A stretch of DNA of 41,645 bases. It comes from a virus. Below are positions 1 to 8,881 of this stretch, piece by piece. The stretch covers positions 1-41,645 of IMG/VR virus record IMGVR_UViG_3300023104_000008, one strand, 5' to 3'. The notes below the pieces were generated by a model. That model worked only from the letters and a program-made list of their open reading frames with translations, searched no databases and had not been told where the DNA came from. A program made the position numbers and the translations under genes. How positions within the stretch are numbered: position 1 is the first letter of the stretch; every line of letters starts with the position of its first letter.

Positions 1-131
1 AAATGCAACAGATAAGGTTTGGATATTTTTTAGAAGCACACAAGGAAACGGAGCAGTATCAAGAACACGTTTTAATGATTCCTCAATTACAATAACGGCA
101 ACGGCAACGGCATTTAGTTCTGTTTTTGATG
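1..131. repeat. Terminal overlap, left copy
   Basis: These 131 bases recur at 41516-41645. The only difference is one T: this copy has five Ts at 123-127 and the right copy has four. The repeat lies inside a coding region, and only the five-T version keeps the tail gene open across the junction. It is best read as assembly overlap of a circular or circularly permuted genome, with a homopolymer error in the right copy. Confidence 0.9.
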
Positions 132-1720
132 TAGTACGTATTTATGATGCAATGGCTTATGTGTCTAAATACATTGGCGGTAACGCTATAAACGCACCAC
201 GCTGGGATTCAGGTGGAGAGTTTTATAATGTATTCATTACAACAGCTCAATTGATGCGACACTTAAACGATAAACCGTTTAATATTACACAAAAATACAT
301 TACAGAGAAATATTTACCTCAAGTTTTTGGCGGTGTTCAAATTGATGATGAAGAGGAAGTGTTTTATGGTCGTTATCCAGACTTTTACCGTAATTATGAA
401 ATAGGTGCTTTCCTTGTTGAACCTACAGATTATAAAGATACTTGTTCTCATTTGTATTACTGTAACCTGATGGATGTGAAGTATGAAAACTACCAATCAC
501 AAAAGGAAACAGAAAAAGATTATACTAATGATATAGTGCATGGAGAGGCGCAATATGCTTATCCAAATATAAAAGGTCAAAACACAAAAGATGTTTCAAT
601 AGGAGTTATATTTGATAATCAGCTTATAGAAACAACACGTATTAAAGCGTTAAGCCTTTCTGATACATCAGCAACACAAGATGATAACAAGATATTCGGT
701 ATTGATTGTATAGTAAATACAGGTGGATTAATATCCGAAACGCAAACAGCATTCTTACAGCATACTGTTGAAGATGGGAAACTGATATTGCGTAACCAAT
801 CTGAATTTGATTGGTCTATACTGGGTATAGTTCCCGGAAATCCATTTACAATTAATTCAGGTGTAAACAACTATCCTGTAAATTACACCGTTGTGTCGGT
901 GGTTAAAAACGCAATAACTCTTGAAATAAACCCATCTTTTACGTTAGTAGGTAACACAGGAATAAACACACGTTTCACATACTTTGCAACTGCTGATTTA
1001 ATAAACAGAACCAACGAAGGGTTTAACCTTGTTAGTGGGTTAAATAGCAACGATAAGACAGGTAATTTAAGGTTTACAGTAAGTAGATTAGTAAGAACTT
1101 ATTATAATGAGTTTAACGCTACTATTTGCCTTAATACAACAGCCAACATAAAGGTTACAAAGTACGACAACAACCCGAATTTGATTACATCAATGGGTTC
1201 AGGTACAAGTAAGCAAATACCAATCAAAGAAGGTGGAGAATTTAGACCTTCAAACCCTATACTAACGCAGCGTATAATATCCACCAAAATTACCTGTTCA
1301 TTAAAAGAATGGTTTGATTTAGGTAGGGGATTAAAACAATACAGGGGATTTGTTAGATTGATAGATCCAAATGGTTTACCTGTACGTGTATTTATACAAA
1401 GCGGTAAGTTTAATATTGAAACAGCAGGCGTATATGGGGATGATGTTTTATATGGTAGTGCTGATATAGTAGGAGAAGAAATGTATGATACAGGAGTGCT
1501 TGAAATATTCCACACTAACGGTTTAATAATAGTTAACAATGAGAATATGCCCTCAGAGCATAAATTTGAAGTTGACGAATACGGAAAATTAAGTATCTTT
1601 GATGGCACGGGTTATTTAATATTTCCACCTACATTATTTAATTCAGTTACTATAAACGGCAGGGGATATAAAAGTAAAGTAGAGCTTATAAAAGCGATAC
1701 AGGCAATAACACCAAATTAA
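1..1720 (+). CDS. Tail protein, 3' part of the junction-spanning gene
   Basis: This is the C-terminal part of the gene that starts at 40605. The frame is open from base 2 and agrees with the frame of the right-end segment once the 131-base overlap is collapsed. The joined product is 876 aa (911 + 1720 nt including the stop). The ATG at 152 is internal, not a true start. I recognise no named domain. The product is long, beta-rich and Asn/Thr-rich, with no signal peptide or membrane segment, and it lies after the tape measure and before the fibre genes. That position suggests a distal tail or tail-tip protein. The next gene starts 5 bases after the stop. The tail role is inferred from position. 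Confidence 0.75.
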   Translation, partial: NATDKVWIFFRSTQGNGAVSRTRFNDSSITITATATAFSSVFDVVRIYDAMAYVSKYIGGNAINAPRWDSGGEFYNVFITTAQLMRHLNDKPFNITQKYITEKYLPQVFGGVQIDDEEEVFYGRYPDFYRNYEIGAFLVEPTDYKDTCSHLYYCNLMDVKYENYQSQKETEKDYTNDIVHGEAQYAYPNIKGQNTKDVSIGVIFDNQLIETTRIKALSLSDTSATQDDNKIFGIDCIVNTGGLISETQTAFLQHTVEDGKLILRNQSEFDWSILGIVPGNPFTINSGVNNYPVNYTVVSVVKNAITLEINPSFTLVGNTGINTRFTYFATADLINRTNEGFNLVSGLNSNDKTGNLRFTVSRLVRTYYNEFNATICLNTTANIKVTKYDNNPNLITSMGSGTSKQIPIKEGGEFRPSNPILTQRIISTKITCSLKEWFDLGRGLKQYRGFVRLIDPNGLPVRVFIQSGKFNIETAGVYGDDVLYGSADIVGEEMYDTGVLEIFHTNGLIIVNNENMPSEHKFEVDEYGKLSIFDGTGYLIFPPTLFNSVTINGRGYKSKVELIKAIQAITPN

Positions 1721-1725
1721 TTATT

Positions 1726-3066
1726 ATGGTTGAGTTTATCAGGATAGAGCATACAATAGAAGAAGCAAAGTACTATAGATATAGCCCTATAGAAAATACT
1801 GATATGCAATATATCGACGGAATACAGCTATTGCCAAATAACCCATTACCATACATACAAAGGACAAATAACAAAGATGGGATAGAATTAGAGGATTTTG
1901 TAGTTTACGTTGTTGATTTATGTGGAAATGAATTAGCTGAAATAACCGATTCTTTTGATATTGTTACAGTATTTCAGGATGCAAACGGAAAACCGCAAGT
2001 TGAATGGTCTTTAAAAAACGTACCTTATGATGCAGGAGGCGATTTAATCCTGCTAAAAATAGTACAGGGTGCTAATGACATAATGTACACAAGCTACTTT
2101 AGGTTAACGGATCAGGACAGCCAATATACAACCCGTTGGGATTATAAACACGATGCAAACGACACTATGCTATCAACACAGTTAAAAGTGTGGTACAGGC
2201 AAAGTAAATCAACTTTTAATAGCCAGTATTATAATAATATTGTTGATGGAGGTATCATAACAGCAAATAAGAGATTATCTAAATACGAAAGATGGTTCAC
2301 TTCAATAGTAGATAAAGACTTCTTTGAGTTATTTAAAGAAATGTTTGTGTCTAGATATATATACGCTAATTCTATGCGTGTAGATATGAATGAGGATATA
2401 GAAACACCAGATATCGATGATATTGAAAACTATTTTGAAACAGAGTTTAATATTTGGGTTAATAAAAAAGACACTTACGACCCGCTATATGTTCCTGTTG
2501 TTCCACCCGATCCTATACCGTCAACGCAAGTTATAGTTTTAGATTCGGTTTCATCAGACAATAATACACAGGTTGAATACAATTTCCATTTTGAAAACTT
2601 TGCACCTTCTTATGTTAGTTTACAATATAGCACATCCCCAACAACGGGATGGACAGGAACGAATACAGGAAGCCCAACAAGCCCACGAATAAATACAGTT
2701 CCTAATCACAGGACTGAAAGTTTATATTACAGGGTCTACCACGAAGGATTAGACATAGCGTCAAACGTATTACAATTACCTGTACCAGCTATTTTGATTA
2801 CAGGTATAACCGCAACACCAAATTACTTTAGTCAATCAGGTAATGCATATACGTTAACTTATAATATCATTGGTTATACAGTTTCTGGTTTCTTAAGCTT
2901 TGAAGGTTCTAAGGATAATGTTGTTTGGCGTAAAATGAATTATACTGATGGAAATGAAAATCCAAAAACCATAAATACACCATTCTCACAAACACAATTC
3001 AGGTTCTTTAGAATCAGAGATAGAGTTGAAGGTAGAGTATCTAACACATTTACAATTATACTATAA
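1726..3066 (+). CDS. Putative tail/baseplate protein with Ig-like C-terminus
   Basis: A 446-aa protein with no recognised enzymatic motif. Residues 1 to about 245 look like a mixed alpha/beta structural domain. A proline-rich linker follows near residues 255-265 (VPVVPPDPIPS). The rest (about 268-446) is beta-rich and resembles two Ig or fibronectin-like repeats, each with aromatic strands and an R-rich strand near its end. The stop codon overlaps the next ATG by one base (TAATG), so the two genes are probably translationally coupled. It sits between the large tail protein and the spike/fibre gene, which fits a linker or adhesin-bearing tail component. The function is inferred from position and composition. 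Confidence 0.6.
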   Translation: MVEFIRIEHTIEEAKYYRYSPIENTDMQYIDGIQLLPNNPLPYIQRTNNKDGIELEDFVVYVVDLCGNELAEITDSFDIVTVFQDANGKPQVEWSLKNVPYDAGGDLILLKIVQGANDIMYTSYFRLTDQDSQYTTRWDYKHDANDTMLSTQLKVWYRQSKSTFNSQYYNNIVDGGIITANKRLSKYERWFTSIVDKDFFELFKEMFVSRYIYANSMRVDMNEDIETPDIDDIENYFETEFNIWVNKKDTYDPLYVPVVPPDPIPSTQVIVLDSVSSDNNTQVEYNFHFENFAPSYVSLQYSTSPTTGWTGTNTGSPTSPRINTVPNHRTESLYYRVYHEGLDIASNVLQLPVPAILITGITATPNYFSQSGNAYTLTYNIIGYTVSGFLSFEGSKDNVVWRKMNYTDGNENPKTINTPFSQTQFRFFRIRDRVEGRVSNTFTIIL

Positions 3067-6000
3067 TGGAATATACATCATTAGAGATTAGAAAAATAGG
3101 CTCAAAATCATGGGCGGTTATTCCAAATGGAATAGATGCAGATTTACGATGGCAAAGTGATTATACTGGCGGTGGCTTTGGTAACTTTATTACAATAAAG
3201 TCTATCAATGGGGCGCAAGAGTGGAAAAACATTCCTTATACTGTAATTAGTTATACCGATGTAGTTACTCCCGCTAATAACAGACCTTCATTCTCTAGCC
3301 CACAAGAATTTCAAATATACGCTAAACAAACAGGTTTTTTCGTAGACGGGGATAGCGGAACAGGCACGGCTACTTCCTTTAATGAATTAACAGATACGCC
3401 TGATACAAAAACAGGAAGCGCAGGAAAGGCTGTTGTAGTTTCTTATGATGAAACACAGTTAGAATATGAGCTTATCCCAATAATAAATGATTCAACTGAT
3501 ATCCCGGATTTCCCACAAGAACTTATAGAAGGTAAATACCTTAAAGTAGTCGGTGGTGTTTATACTTTAGTTGACGCTATTGAAGGCACACAAAACAACA
3601 TAGGTAAAAAGGTAATATTAGGATATACAGATGCCACACCAACAATTAATTTAGCTGTTACAAGAGCTAATCAAATAGGCTTTGTAGTGTCTGAACAAGA
3701 AACACCTGTTTTACTATATTTTAGAAGCATTACAGGAACGTTTCCTATAAAGCAGTATAATTATATATTCTTAGCAGGAAAAGGCACTTACGGAACAGGA
3801 AATACAACAGTAACATCCGGGATGTTGTATGCCCTCCCAACAACATTTGTTACACCTGAAGAAATAGAAGATGATCCAAATTCAGTAACTTTTAATTTAG
3901 ATCCAGTTGTTGATGGGGATTTCGTGACAAAGGCAAATACAACATTTTGGGATTTTAGCGATAGCACTTACCCTGATGATGGTATGAACTTTTATTTCAG
4001 CTATACGGATGATGGTGTATTATATTATGCATTGTTCGTTGGAGATCCAAATTCTGTAGATCCTGTGGGTATTTACGGGACAGGTGGAACACCATTTACT
4101 GAAGATGATTTCGTAACTACTACAAACGACACAGTTCAGCCTATACCCGATCCAAAAGATACATTATGGATTAAGTCAAACGGAGATTTAACTAAAGCAC
4201 AAAGGGTTGGAGATATTTTATATGGGATATTAGACCAATATACTGGGGAGGAAATGACCCTGGAAAAAACTGACCCGGCTGAAGTAAACGGTATAACTGT
4301 TTTTTTAGTTGGAGAAGAATATTTCAAAAGGGTTAACCCTAGGGGTGTTTACAATATAAGATGGTTCGGAGCGAAAGCTGATGGCTCAGATTGCTCTGAA
4401 GCAATATTGCTTTGTATGAACTCCATACCAACTACATCAAGCCTTTATCCTTTATGGGGAAGGTCTACAATATTTTTCCCTAAAGGAGATTGGATAGTCA
4501 ACCAAACAATAAGTCCTGATTATCCAATAGGATTAGTCCTAAGAGGTGTCGGACAGTTTTCAACAAGTATAACAACAACAAATGATAGCGGAGATATCTT
4601 TGATTATACGGCATATGTAAATGTTACAACTGAAGATATAGTTTTTATTCATAAAACAGAATCGGATAGAAGTACATGGACTAATACGCTATTTAATATG
4701 AATGGTACAGGCGGTGGACGAAACTTTGTTGTTAACCGTTGTTACTTCTTTGGATTCAATAAGATACAGAAGTTTAATACTACTCAAAACGAAGACACAA
4801 ACTATTGGTCTAACTGCACTGTTGCTGATTGCAATACATTTATAGACTCAGAAAATCCGCAAGGAGTTTGCAACCATTTTGATAATATAACATGGGGAGG
4901 TGGTATTAAAAATATATTTGATGTTGCAGGTTTCCAAAGTACACTTATAACAAATGCTAATATAGTCATAGATGGATGTGTACTTAAATTTAAAGATATA
5001 GCTTCTAAATATAACGATCAGGGTTTTACCTTTATAAATTGTAGGTCTGAGTGGACTAACGCTCATGCTGTTGCAAATACTCAACCTAAATGGATAGACG
5101 CAGCAGGCTCTAACATTGGGTGTGTGGTAAGGATGATAGACTGTCATAATATACAAGGGGTAGCACCACATTCAGGCGCGCTTTTATTTAATTTAGGGGC
5201 AGGAGGATTGCAGTTGAATATTCATGGAGGAGAACTTGAAGGTGGTTGGATTGTGTCTGAATCTGTTGTAAGCACAGATAGGCTAAATTATATAAACGTT
5301 CAAAATGCTTTTATTAAAGATAGAAGCCTATGGAGTTTCCCAACCTCTACAGGTTTTTATCCTAGCATTACCATATATGAGAATGAGCAGGATAAGACAA
5401 AGACTTACAGTTCCGTTCCTATGCATTACTACGGAGCTAATATGTTTCTTAATGATGGGTTAATGGTTAGCCAGAGAGATGATGTTAACAAAGCGATGAC
5501 CTGGGGAGTACGCTCAGATGGTATAGCCTATGTTCAGACTCAACTTAAATCGGGAGGGGCTGCAAGTTTCTTAATTAACCCCTATTTAGGATCTAAGACA
5601 GGTATAGGTTTAGGTGTCGAGCCTGCTGAAATTTTAGAAGTAGGTGGTCAAGTTAGACTAGAGGCTGCCAATAAAGACGCTAACGCCCCAACATTAGGAC
5701 AGGTTAAGACTCTTGTAAATACAAAATTAACAACACCTACTGGATCTACATCACAATACGTTAACGGTACTGGTGGTTTAAGTGACTATGCTCCATATAC
5801 AGGATTAGTAAGCACAACAGGTACAGGTACATCATTAGTTACAGAATCAACGACTATAGGAACTGCCCTTGTGTTATTGCAGAATCAAATTACTGCTTCT
5901 GCTATAGAAAATACGACTATGACAGCAACGCCAACGCCAACAACTTTAAATTCTGCTTATCCAAGTGTACCAAACTTTTGTAGGGTATATACAACGGGAA

Positions 6001-6071
6001 CTACAGACAATCCATATACTTGCGTTAAAATGCCTAGCGGAACATGGGTTATAACTCCAGGACTATCGTAA
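3066..6071 (+). CDS. Tail fibre/spike with right-handed beta-helix domain
   Basis: A 1001-aa protein with the build of a receptor-binding tail spike. The N-terminal 420 residues are beta-rich and likely attach to the virion. About residue 425 begins a pectate-lyase-3-like opening (GVYNIRWFGAKADG), followed by a repetitive beta-helix region to roughly 760, as in polysaccharide-binding or depolymerising spikes. Near residues 885-900 is the 'ALGQVKTLVN'-type segment (here TLGQVKTLVNTKL) found near the end of many fibres. The last 40 residues carry TLNSAYPSVP (960-969), a motif shared with the C-terminus of the next gene. I cannot assign catalytic residues, so enzyme activity is open. It probably sets host range. 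Confidence 0.75.
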   Translation: MEYTSLEIRKIGSKSWAVIPNGIDADLRWQSDYTGGGFGNFITIKSINGAQEWKNIPYTVISYTDVVTPANNRPSFSSPQEFQIYAKQTGFFVDGDSGTGTATSFNELTDTPDTKTGSAGKAVVVSYDETQLEYELIPIINDSTDIPDFPQELIEGKYLKVVGGVYTLVDAIEGTQNNIGKKVILGYTDATPTINLAVTRANQIGFVVSEQETPVLLYFRSITGTFPIKQYNYIFLAGKGTYGTGNTTVTSGMLYALPTTFVTPEEIEDDPNSVTFNLDPVVDGDFVTKANTTFWDFSDSTYPDDGMNFYFSYTDDGVLYYALFVGDPNSVDPVGIYGTGGTPFTEDDFVTTTNDTVQPIPDPKDTLWIKSNGDLTKAQRVGDILYGILDQYTGEEMTLEKTDPAEVNGITVFLVGEEYFKRVNPRGVYNIRWFGAKADGSDCSEAILLCMNSIPTTSSLYPLWGRSTIFFPKGDWIVNQTISPDYPIGLVLRGVGQFSTSITTTNDSGDIFDYTAYVNVTTEDIVFIHKTESDRSTWTNTLFNMNGTGGGRNFVVNRCYFFGFNKIQKFNTTQNEDTNYWSNCTVADCNTFIDSENPQGVCNHFDNITWGGGIKNIFDVAGFQSTLITNANIVIDGCVLKFKDIASKYNDQGFTFINCRSEWTNAHAVANTQPKWIDAAGSNIGCVVRMIDCHNIQGVAPHSGALLFNLGAGGLQLNIHGGELEGGWIVSESVVSTDRLNYINVQNAFIKDRSLWSFPTSTGFYPSITIYENEQDKTKTYSSVPMHYYGANMFLNDGLMVSQRDDVNKAMTWGVRSDGIAYVQTQLKSGGAASFLINPYLGSKTGIGLGVEPAEILEVGGQVRLEAANKDANAPTLGQVKTLVNTKLTTPTGSTSQYVNGTGGLSDYAPYTGLVSTTGTGTSLVTESTTIGTALVLLQNQITASAIENTTMTATPTPTTLNSAYPSVPNFCRVYTTGTTDNPYTCVKMPSGTWVITPGLS

Positions 6072-6092
6072 CATTTTAAAACTATATAAATA

Positions 6093-6956
6093 ATGAAAAA
6101 TTGGTTAAAAATCGGTATTTGTTTGTTCATCTTAACAGGTTGTTTAATAGGTTGGAGTAGCGCAGACAGAGAAACAAGCAAACCAGGCCCCGAAGGAACA
6201 AATTCAACTTATAATCTTGCTTTTGATGTTCGTTCATGGACTCAAAGAATTAGATGGGTTTCCCCCGGTGTTGATACAGATAGTATTTTAGTACATGCAT
6301 CAGGTAGTTGGGTAAGAAGGATTGCTCCAATATCTACACATTTAGCCCCTTATGCAACAACATCATCAATGAATACAGCCTTATCTGGTTACGCATCTTT
6401 AAGCGGGTCTTATTCAAACCCATCATTTATAAATTCATTAGCTTGGGCTAAAATAAGTGGTGCGCCAATTATACCTACAAATACAAATCAACTTACAAAT
6501 GGTTCTGGATTCATTACTAGTTATACAGAAACAGATCCATTATTTAATAGTAAGTTTTCAAGTAAAACAACTTCTGATTTAATAGAAGGTACAAATCTAT
6601 ATTATACAGATTCTAGATTCGACACAAGATTTAACTCTAAAAGCACAACAAACTTACTTGAAGGCACTAATTTATATTATACGCTATCAAGGGCTAGAGC
6701 TTCTTTTGCAGCAGGCGTAGGTATTGATTTAAGTTCAGGAATAATCACAAACACACAACCTGATCCCGGCAGAATAATAAATACAGCAACAGTAGGCTTA
6801 AGTAAAGCAACATTAAATAGCTCTTATCCTAATGTTCCTGTAGGATATATGGTAATGTGTCCGAATATATTATTAGGGGGTGCTGTTTATATAAAAGCAA
6901 CCGAAGCGGGAACATCAGATGTTTGGCAAACAGTATCTGCTCCACCAACATTATAA
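6093..6956 (+). CDS. Short tail-fibre-like protein with lipoprotein-type N-terminus
   Basis: A 287-aa protein. Residues 1-17 form a positively charged start, a hydrophobic stretch and LTGC, which matches a signal-peptidase-II lipobox. The body is fibre-like. EGTNLYYT occurs twice about 28 residues apart (near 169 and 197), a repeat typical of phage tail fibres. A collagen-like GPEG occurs near residue 32. The C-terminus has TLNSSYPNVP (240-249), matching the end of the preceding spike. A lipobox on a virion fibre is unusual. Either the hydrophobic segment serves assembly, or the protein is placed on the infected cell surface. Start: the first ATG, 22 bases after the upstream stop. Confidence 0.65.
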   Translation: MKNWLKIGICLFILTGCLIGWSSADRETSKPGPEGTNSTYNLAFDVRSWTQRIRWVSPGVDTDSILVHASGSWVRRIAPISTHLAPYATTSSMNTALSGYASLSGSYSNPSFINSLAWAKISGAPIIPTNTNQLTNGSGFITSYTETDPLFNSKFSSKTTSDLIEGTNLYYTDSRFDTRFNSKSTTNLLEGTNLYYTLSRARASFAAGVGIDLSSGIITNTQPDPGRIINTATVGLSKATLNSSYPNVPVGYMVMCPNILLGGAVYIKATEAGTSDVWQTVSAPPTL

Positions 6957-6959
6957 TTT

Positions 6960-7184
6960 ATGAAGTATTTAACCGAAAATATAAAGCCAATTTTAGCATT
7001 ATTAGTAATGGTGTCAGGAATATCGTATATATTTGCAATATCATTTATACCAACAAATAATGATGTAGATCAGGGTATAATTGCAATAACAGCTTTAATG
7101 GCGGGTGTAAGCGGTTATTATTTTGGTTCTTCACAGGGTGCAGCAAAGAAAGACGAAACCATAAACGAAATGAGCAAGAAATAA
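6960..7184 (+). CDS. Small two-helix membrane protein, holin candidate
   Basis: A 74-aa protein with two hydrophobic segments, about residues 9-30 and 40-58, separated by a short polar turn. It ends in a charged lysine-rich tail (KKDETINEMSKK). Two membrane spans plus a charged C-terminus, in a cluster leading to an endolysin, fits a class II holin. The sequence alone does not prove it, and three further membrane proteins follow, so which one is the holin is undecided. It starts 3 bases after the fibre gene's stop. Confidence 0.6.
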   Translation: MKYLTENIKPILALLVMVSGISYIFAISFIPTNNDVDQGIIAITALMAGVSGYYFGSSQGAAKKDETINEMSKK

Positions 7185-7212
7185 TTACGGTCTATTTACG
7201 GTTTAGGTTTAT

Positions 7213-7220
7213 TATATTTG
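7213..7220 (+). promoter_or_regulatory. Bacteroidota-type -7 element TATATTTG
   Basis: TATATTTG matches the Bacteroidota -7 consensus TAnnTTTG exactly. It lies 26 bases before the ATG of the small lipoprotein at 7247, in a 62-base gap. No clear -33 TTTG is visible, so strength is uncertain. It would give the lysis region its own transcript. Confidence 0.55.
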
Positions 7221-7246
7221 TATTAAATCAACCTAACTATATTATA

Positions 7247-7384
7247 ATGACACTTAAAACTTTAGCTAACGGAATTGGAAAGGCAATTATAGTTTTAATT
7301 GTATTCGGATCTTTTGCCGTATGTTGTGGTACAACCCCCAAAAAAGAAATAGTAATTAAACAAAGTAAATTTATAAGAGCATGA
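7247..7384 (+). CDS. Small lipoprotein (45 aa)
   Basis: ATG at 7247, TGA at 7382-7384. A lysine-containing N-terminus is followed by a hydrophobic core (about residues 14-25) and FAVCCG, a lipobox-like site with the cysteine near residue 26. The mature part would be only about 20 residues and lysine-rich (TTPKKEIVIKQ). A tiny lipoprotein in a lysis cassette could be an outer-membrane spanin (Rz1-like), but no partner is adjacent. The stop overlaps the next gene's start (ATGA). Confidence 0.55.
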   Translation: MTLKTLANGIGKAIIVLIVFGSFAVCCGTTPKKEIVIKQSKFIRA

Positions 7385-7614
7385 GTTATTTAGTAGCAGA
7401 AATTGACGAAGCGTTAGCACAATCATTAAACGAAGGTTTGAGCGATGATAATAAGCCGGCATTCAGAAATGAAACGGGAACTAACTTTTACATTAAGCAG
7501 TCATACGCAGAAGATAACGGTATTAAAGATGTAATACAATTTAAACTTGAATTAACACAGGCTGAAGTTGATGGTACTATGCCGGTTGTTAAGACAAAAC
7601 GTATCTACCCTTAA
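7381..7614 (+). CDS. Hypothetical soluble protein (77 aa)
   Basis: Not recognised. It is an acidic, soluble-looking protein with no membrane segment, starting inside the stop of the preceding lipoprotein gene (ATGAG). The middle holds a short beta-like region (TGTNFYIKQSYAED) and the end is basic (VVKTKRIYP). It is the only clearly soluble product between the membrane proteins and the endolysin, so a virion or lysis-control role is possible but not shown. Confidence 0.6.
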   Translation: MSYLVAEIDEALAQSLNEGLSDDNKPAFRNETGTNFYIKQSYAEDNGIKDVIQFKLELTQAEVDGTMPVVKTKRIYP

Positions 7615-7615
7615 T

Positions 7616-8017
7616 ATGAGGATTGAAAACAAACATAAGCAGTATATGGAGTTAATTCCTATACTGCTTTTTTGCTTACACGCATCGCAGTTCTTTTTAT
7701 TCTTTGCTACTTATATAACAGGAACGGTATATTTAACGGGGGAATTTCACGAAGGCGTTAGGCATTTTATAGAGTGTTCTTTGTTTGCATCTCTATTGCC
7801 TTTATTTTATATTAAGAAAATAGATAGGTGGTATGGATTGCCAAATCTATGTTTATGGGGGTTATTGGTATTATGGTTGAATAATCTTCCTTTTATAGTG
7901 CTAAAATATGAGGTTGGGGATTATTTTGTGATATCATCATTTATTATATATGCAGTTGTACTTATCTTTGCCTTAATGATATTGACAAACAGAGTAACAG
8001 GAAATGCTAAAATTTGA
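7616..8017 (+). CDS. Multi-pass membrane protein (133 aa)
   Basis: The ATG at 7616 follows the previous stop by one base. An upstream in-frame start at 7568 would overlap the previous gene and adds a non-hydrophobic stretch, so it is rejected. Four hydrophobic segments are visible (roughly residues 12-32, 47-60, 72-92 and 103-122). No family recognised. It overlaps the next membrane-protein gene by 14 bases. Candidate holin, antiholin or accessory membrane protein. Confidence 0.6.
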   Translation: MRIENKHKQYMELIPILLFCLHASQFFLFFATYITGTVYLTGEFHEGVRHFIECSLFASLLPLFYIKKIDRWYGLPNLCLWGLLVLWLNNLPFIVLKYEVGDYFVISSFIIYAVVLIFALMILTNRVTGNAKI

Positions 8018-8369
8018 TATAAAGCTATTAATTTTTGTAATTTTATTTCTTCAGATAGAACTTTCTGAGGCTGTAGGTTATGTTATGCCTATACTTTGCG
8101 GTTTGTCTATATTTACGGGATCTGAGATTAAGAACAAAACATTAACAGGTAGAGGTTTTTTAGTTAAGATGCTATACATATCAGGATTATGCCCTATGGC
8201 TTTCCATATTTTAAGGGTTTGGCGTCCTAGTTGGGATATAACACTATCTTTATTTATTGTTACTCTTCTTACAGATACTATAGTAACTCATGGATTCCCT
8301 GTATTATCGCAATGGGTATTAGGGCTTATTCAAAAACTAATAAATAATAAAAATAACACAAAAGAATGA
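8004..8369 (+). CDS. Multi-pass membrane protein (121 aa)
   Basis: Three or four hydrophobic segments (about residues 8-24, 26-40, 53-68 and 78-95) and a polar C-terminus ending KLINNKNNTKE. Not recognised. It is coupled to both neighbours (14-base overlap upstream, 4-base ATGA overlap downstream), so the three membrane proteins are very likely co-expressed. Its length and polar tail fit a holin, but so do those of the neighbours. Confidence 0.6.
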   Translation: MLKFDIKLLIFVILFLQIELSEAVGYVMPILCGLSIFTGSEIKNKTLTGRGFLVKMLYISGLCPMAFHILRVWRPSWDITLSLFIVTLLTDTIVTHGFPVLSQWVLGLIQKLINNKNNTKE

Positions 8370-8731
8370 AAGAAGTATTTACATCAATATTAAATGTGAT
8401 AATGATGCTTTGGATTATATTCTTTGCCGGTTATCTATCTGCTGAATTATCAGAACAGAAAATAAGACTATTCAGGCGGTTATTTTGGTGCTTAAAGAAA
8501 AGAACATTAGAACCCCTTAGAAGTATCGATACGAAAAGGATTTACCTATGGTGTTACGCTTTAATACCTATATTGATAATGAATGTTTTGGTTATATCCA
8601 GGCAATTCAAAATAGGTAAAATGTATATACGTGCTGATTTAAGTTTTATTACCGGTGCTTTATTTTGGATAGCGTTTCCCTTGTTTGTAATAGGACTTAT
8701 AAAAAAGAATAAAGAACAACTTAAAAAATAG
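8366..8731 (+). CDS. Membrane protein (121 aa)
   Basis: An N-terminal hydrophobic segment (about residues 8-26), a basic middle (RLFRRLFWCLKKRT) and two more hydrophobic segments (about 62-80 and 94-113), with a lysine-rich end. Not recognised. The start overlaps the upstream stop by 4 bases. It belongs to the membrane-protein run that precedes the endolysin. Confidence 0.6.
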   Translation: MKEVFTSILNVIMMLWIIFFAGYLSAELSEQKIRLFRRLFWCLKKRTLEPLRSIDTKRIYLWCYALIPILIMNVLVISRQFKIGKMYIRADLSFITGALFWIAFPLFVIGLIKKNKEQLKK

Positions 8732-8735
8732 AATT

Positions 8736-8870
8736 ATGATATTTTATTACCATCCAATTATAGGGCTGCAATACGATTTCGAATTGGTTAAGAAGAGAGT
8801 GCCTAAAAAGGATATTTTACACGTAGGGAGTAAATATTTTAAAAAGAGAGAAACAAGGACAGATAACTAA
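8736..8870 (+). CDS. Small basic protein (44 aa)
   Basis: ATG at 8736 in the context GAATTATG, TAA at 8868-8870. The product is rich in Lys, Arg and Tyr (KKRVPKKD, FKKRETRTDN) with no membrane segment. No family recognised. It is kept as a gene for its start context, its fit between genes (4 bases after the upstream stop, 11 before the endolysin) and lack of overlap. Confidence 0.5.
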   Translation: MIFYYHPIIGLQYDFELVKKRVPKKDILHVGSKYFKKRETRTDN

Positions 8871-8881
8871 AAAATATAATT

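Noticed and set aside
1-131. Direct terminal repeats as a packaging feature
   Set aside because: The repeat lies inside an open gene, is only about 130 bases and differs by a homopolymer error, which fits assembly overlap better.
1102-1608. A 168-aa open frame on the minus strand inside the tail gene
   Set aside because: It lies wholly within a well-supported plus-strand gene, has no suitable start context and its product has no recognisable features.
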